Origin: Oscillatoria nigro-viridis PCC 7112
Lineage (GTDB): Bacteria > Cyanobacteriota > Cyanobacteriia > Cyanobacteriales > Microcoleaceae
NCBI RefSeq assembly: GCF_000317475.1
Contig: NC_019729.1
Coordinates: 3,982,501-4,046,500, forward strand
Length of the DNA: 64,000 bases
Reading direction: 5' to 3'
This document shows positions 63,951 through 64,000 of this stretch, in pieces. The position numbers and the translations under genes were made by a program. The notes under the pieces were generated by a model. That model did no database searches. It saw only the letters and a list, made by a program, of their open reading frames with translations, and was not told the DNA's origin. Position 1 is the stretch's first letter, and every line of letters starts with the position of its first letter.

Positions 63951-64000
63951 ATGGCTGTAGAGCCAAATTGCGCTAAACTCAACTTGGCCCAAACTACCAT
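63951..64000 (+). CDS. Possible start of a gene running off the window
   Basis: ATG 63951 opens a frame to the window end (MAVEPNCAKLNLAQTT). It follows three atctaaa repeats and lacks a clear ribosome site. Too short to identify. Confidence 0.2.
   Translation, partial: MAVEPNCAKLNLAQTT

Noticed and set aside
1-64000. tRNA, rRNA or riboswitch genes
   Set aside because: No cloverleaf with a TTC-type T-loop and no rRNA signature was recognised in the gene-free intervals; a covariance-model scan was not possible.

Overview
The window looks like chromosomal DNA of a filamentous, non-heterocystous cyanobacterium of the Oscillatoria/Microcoleus type; the genus is inference. Direct evidence is a photosystem I subunit gene (psaK), a cyanobacterial NDH-1 gene (ndhH), a PedR-like regulator, cyanobacteria-specific families (DUF928, KGG repeat, AAA_35-WD40, CHASE2 cyclase), frequent HIP1 octamers (GCGATCGC), heptanucleotide tandem repeats and many GC-rich dispersed repeats. 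No rRNA, tRNA or CRISPR array was recognised.

Layout. 0-3 kb: divergent rsmH (partial) and ndhH, then a MidA/NDUFAF7-type methyltransferase. 3-4.2 kb: a scarred interval with a broken DUF6766 gene, a KGG-repeat gene and a second, decayed copy of the methyltransferase 3' end. 4.2-8 kb: a defence-type cluster on the minus strand (Uma2, C5-DNA methyltransferase, AAA ATPase, HNH protein; the last two resemble PtuA/PtuB of Septu). 8-17 kb: housekeeping genes (hisS, pedR-like, fructokinase, gluconokinase, aquaporin, HIRAN protein, leuC) plus a dead REP-associated transposase. 17-30 kb: mobile and conflict region with a decayed secreted-protein gene, an IS630-type relic holding a nested MITE, two tandem AAA_35-WD40 genes of which the upstream one is split by an ISAzo13-type IS, an Uma2 gene and a VMAP-type HTH/AAA_35 gene.

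30-45 kb is a signalling island. Two adjacent histidine kinases have ethylene-receptor (ETR1-type) membrane domains with all copper and ethylene residues. The second also carries a DXCF-type cyanobacteriochrome GAF domain and a receiver. A receiver-adenylate cyclase follows directly. After a short minus-strand pair (VOC protein, degenerate serine recombinase) comes a plus-strand operon: membrane SpoIIE-type phosphatase, second adenylate cyclase, RsbW-like ATPase and STAS protein (a partner-switching cassette). A third histidine kinase with a PilJ-type sensor lies convergent beyond a nine-copy GC-rich repeat array. The gene content suggests that gas and light signals are passed to cAMP and partner switching; this link is inference.

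45-64 kb is mixed: alpha/beta hydrolase, Omp85 protein, vanadium haloperoxidase, coiled-coil/HEAT protein, CPBP protease, acyP, trpF, psaK, site-2 protease, CHASE2 cyclase with DUF928 partner, LipM-like ligase, thioredoxin, aminotransferase, zinc-ribbon membrane protein and surE. A recurrent theme is short GC-rich dispersed repeats lying in frame inside apparently functional genes (Omp85 linker, hybrid kinase, WD40 loops, acylphosphatase, aminotransferase).
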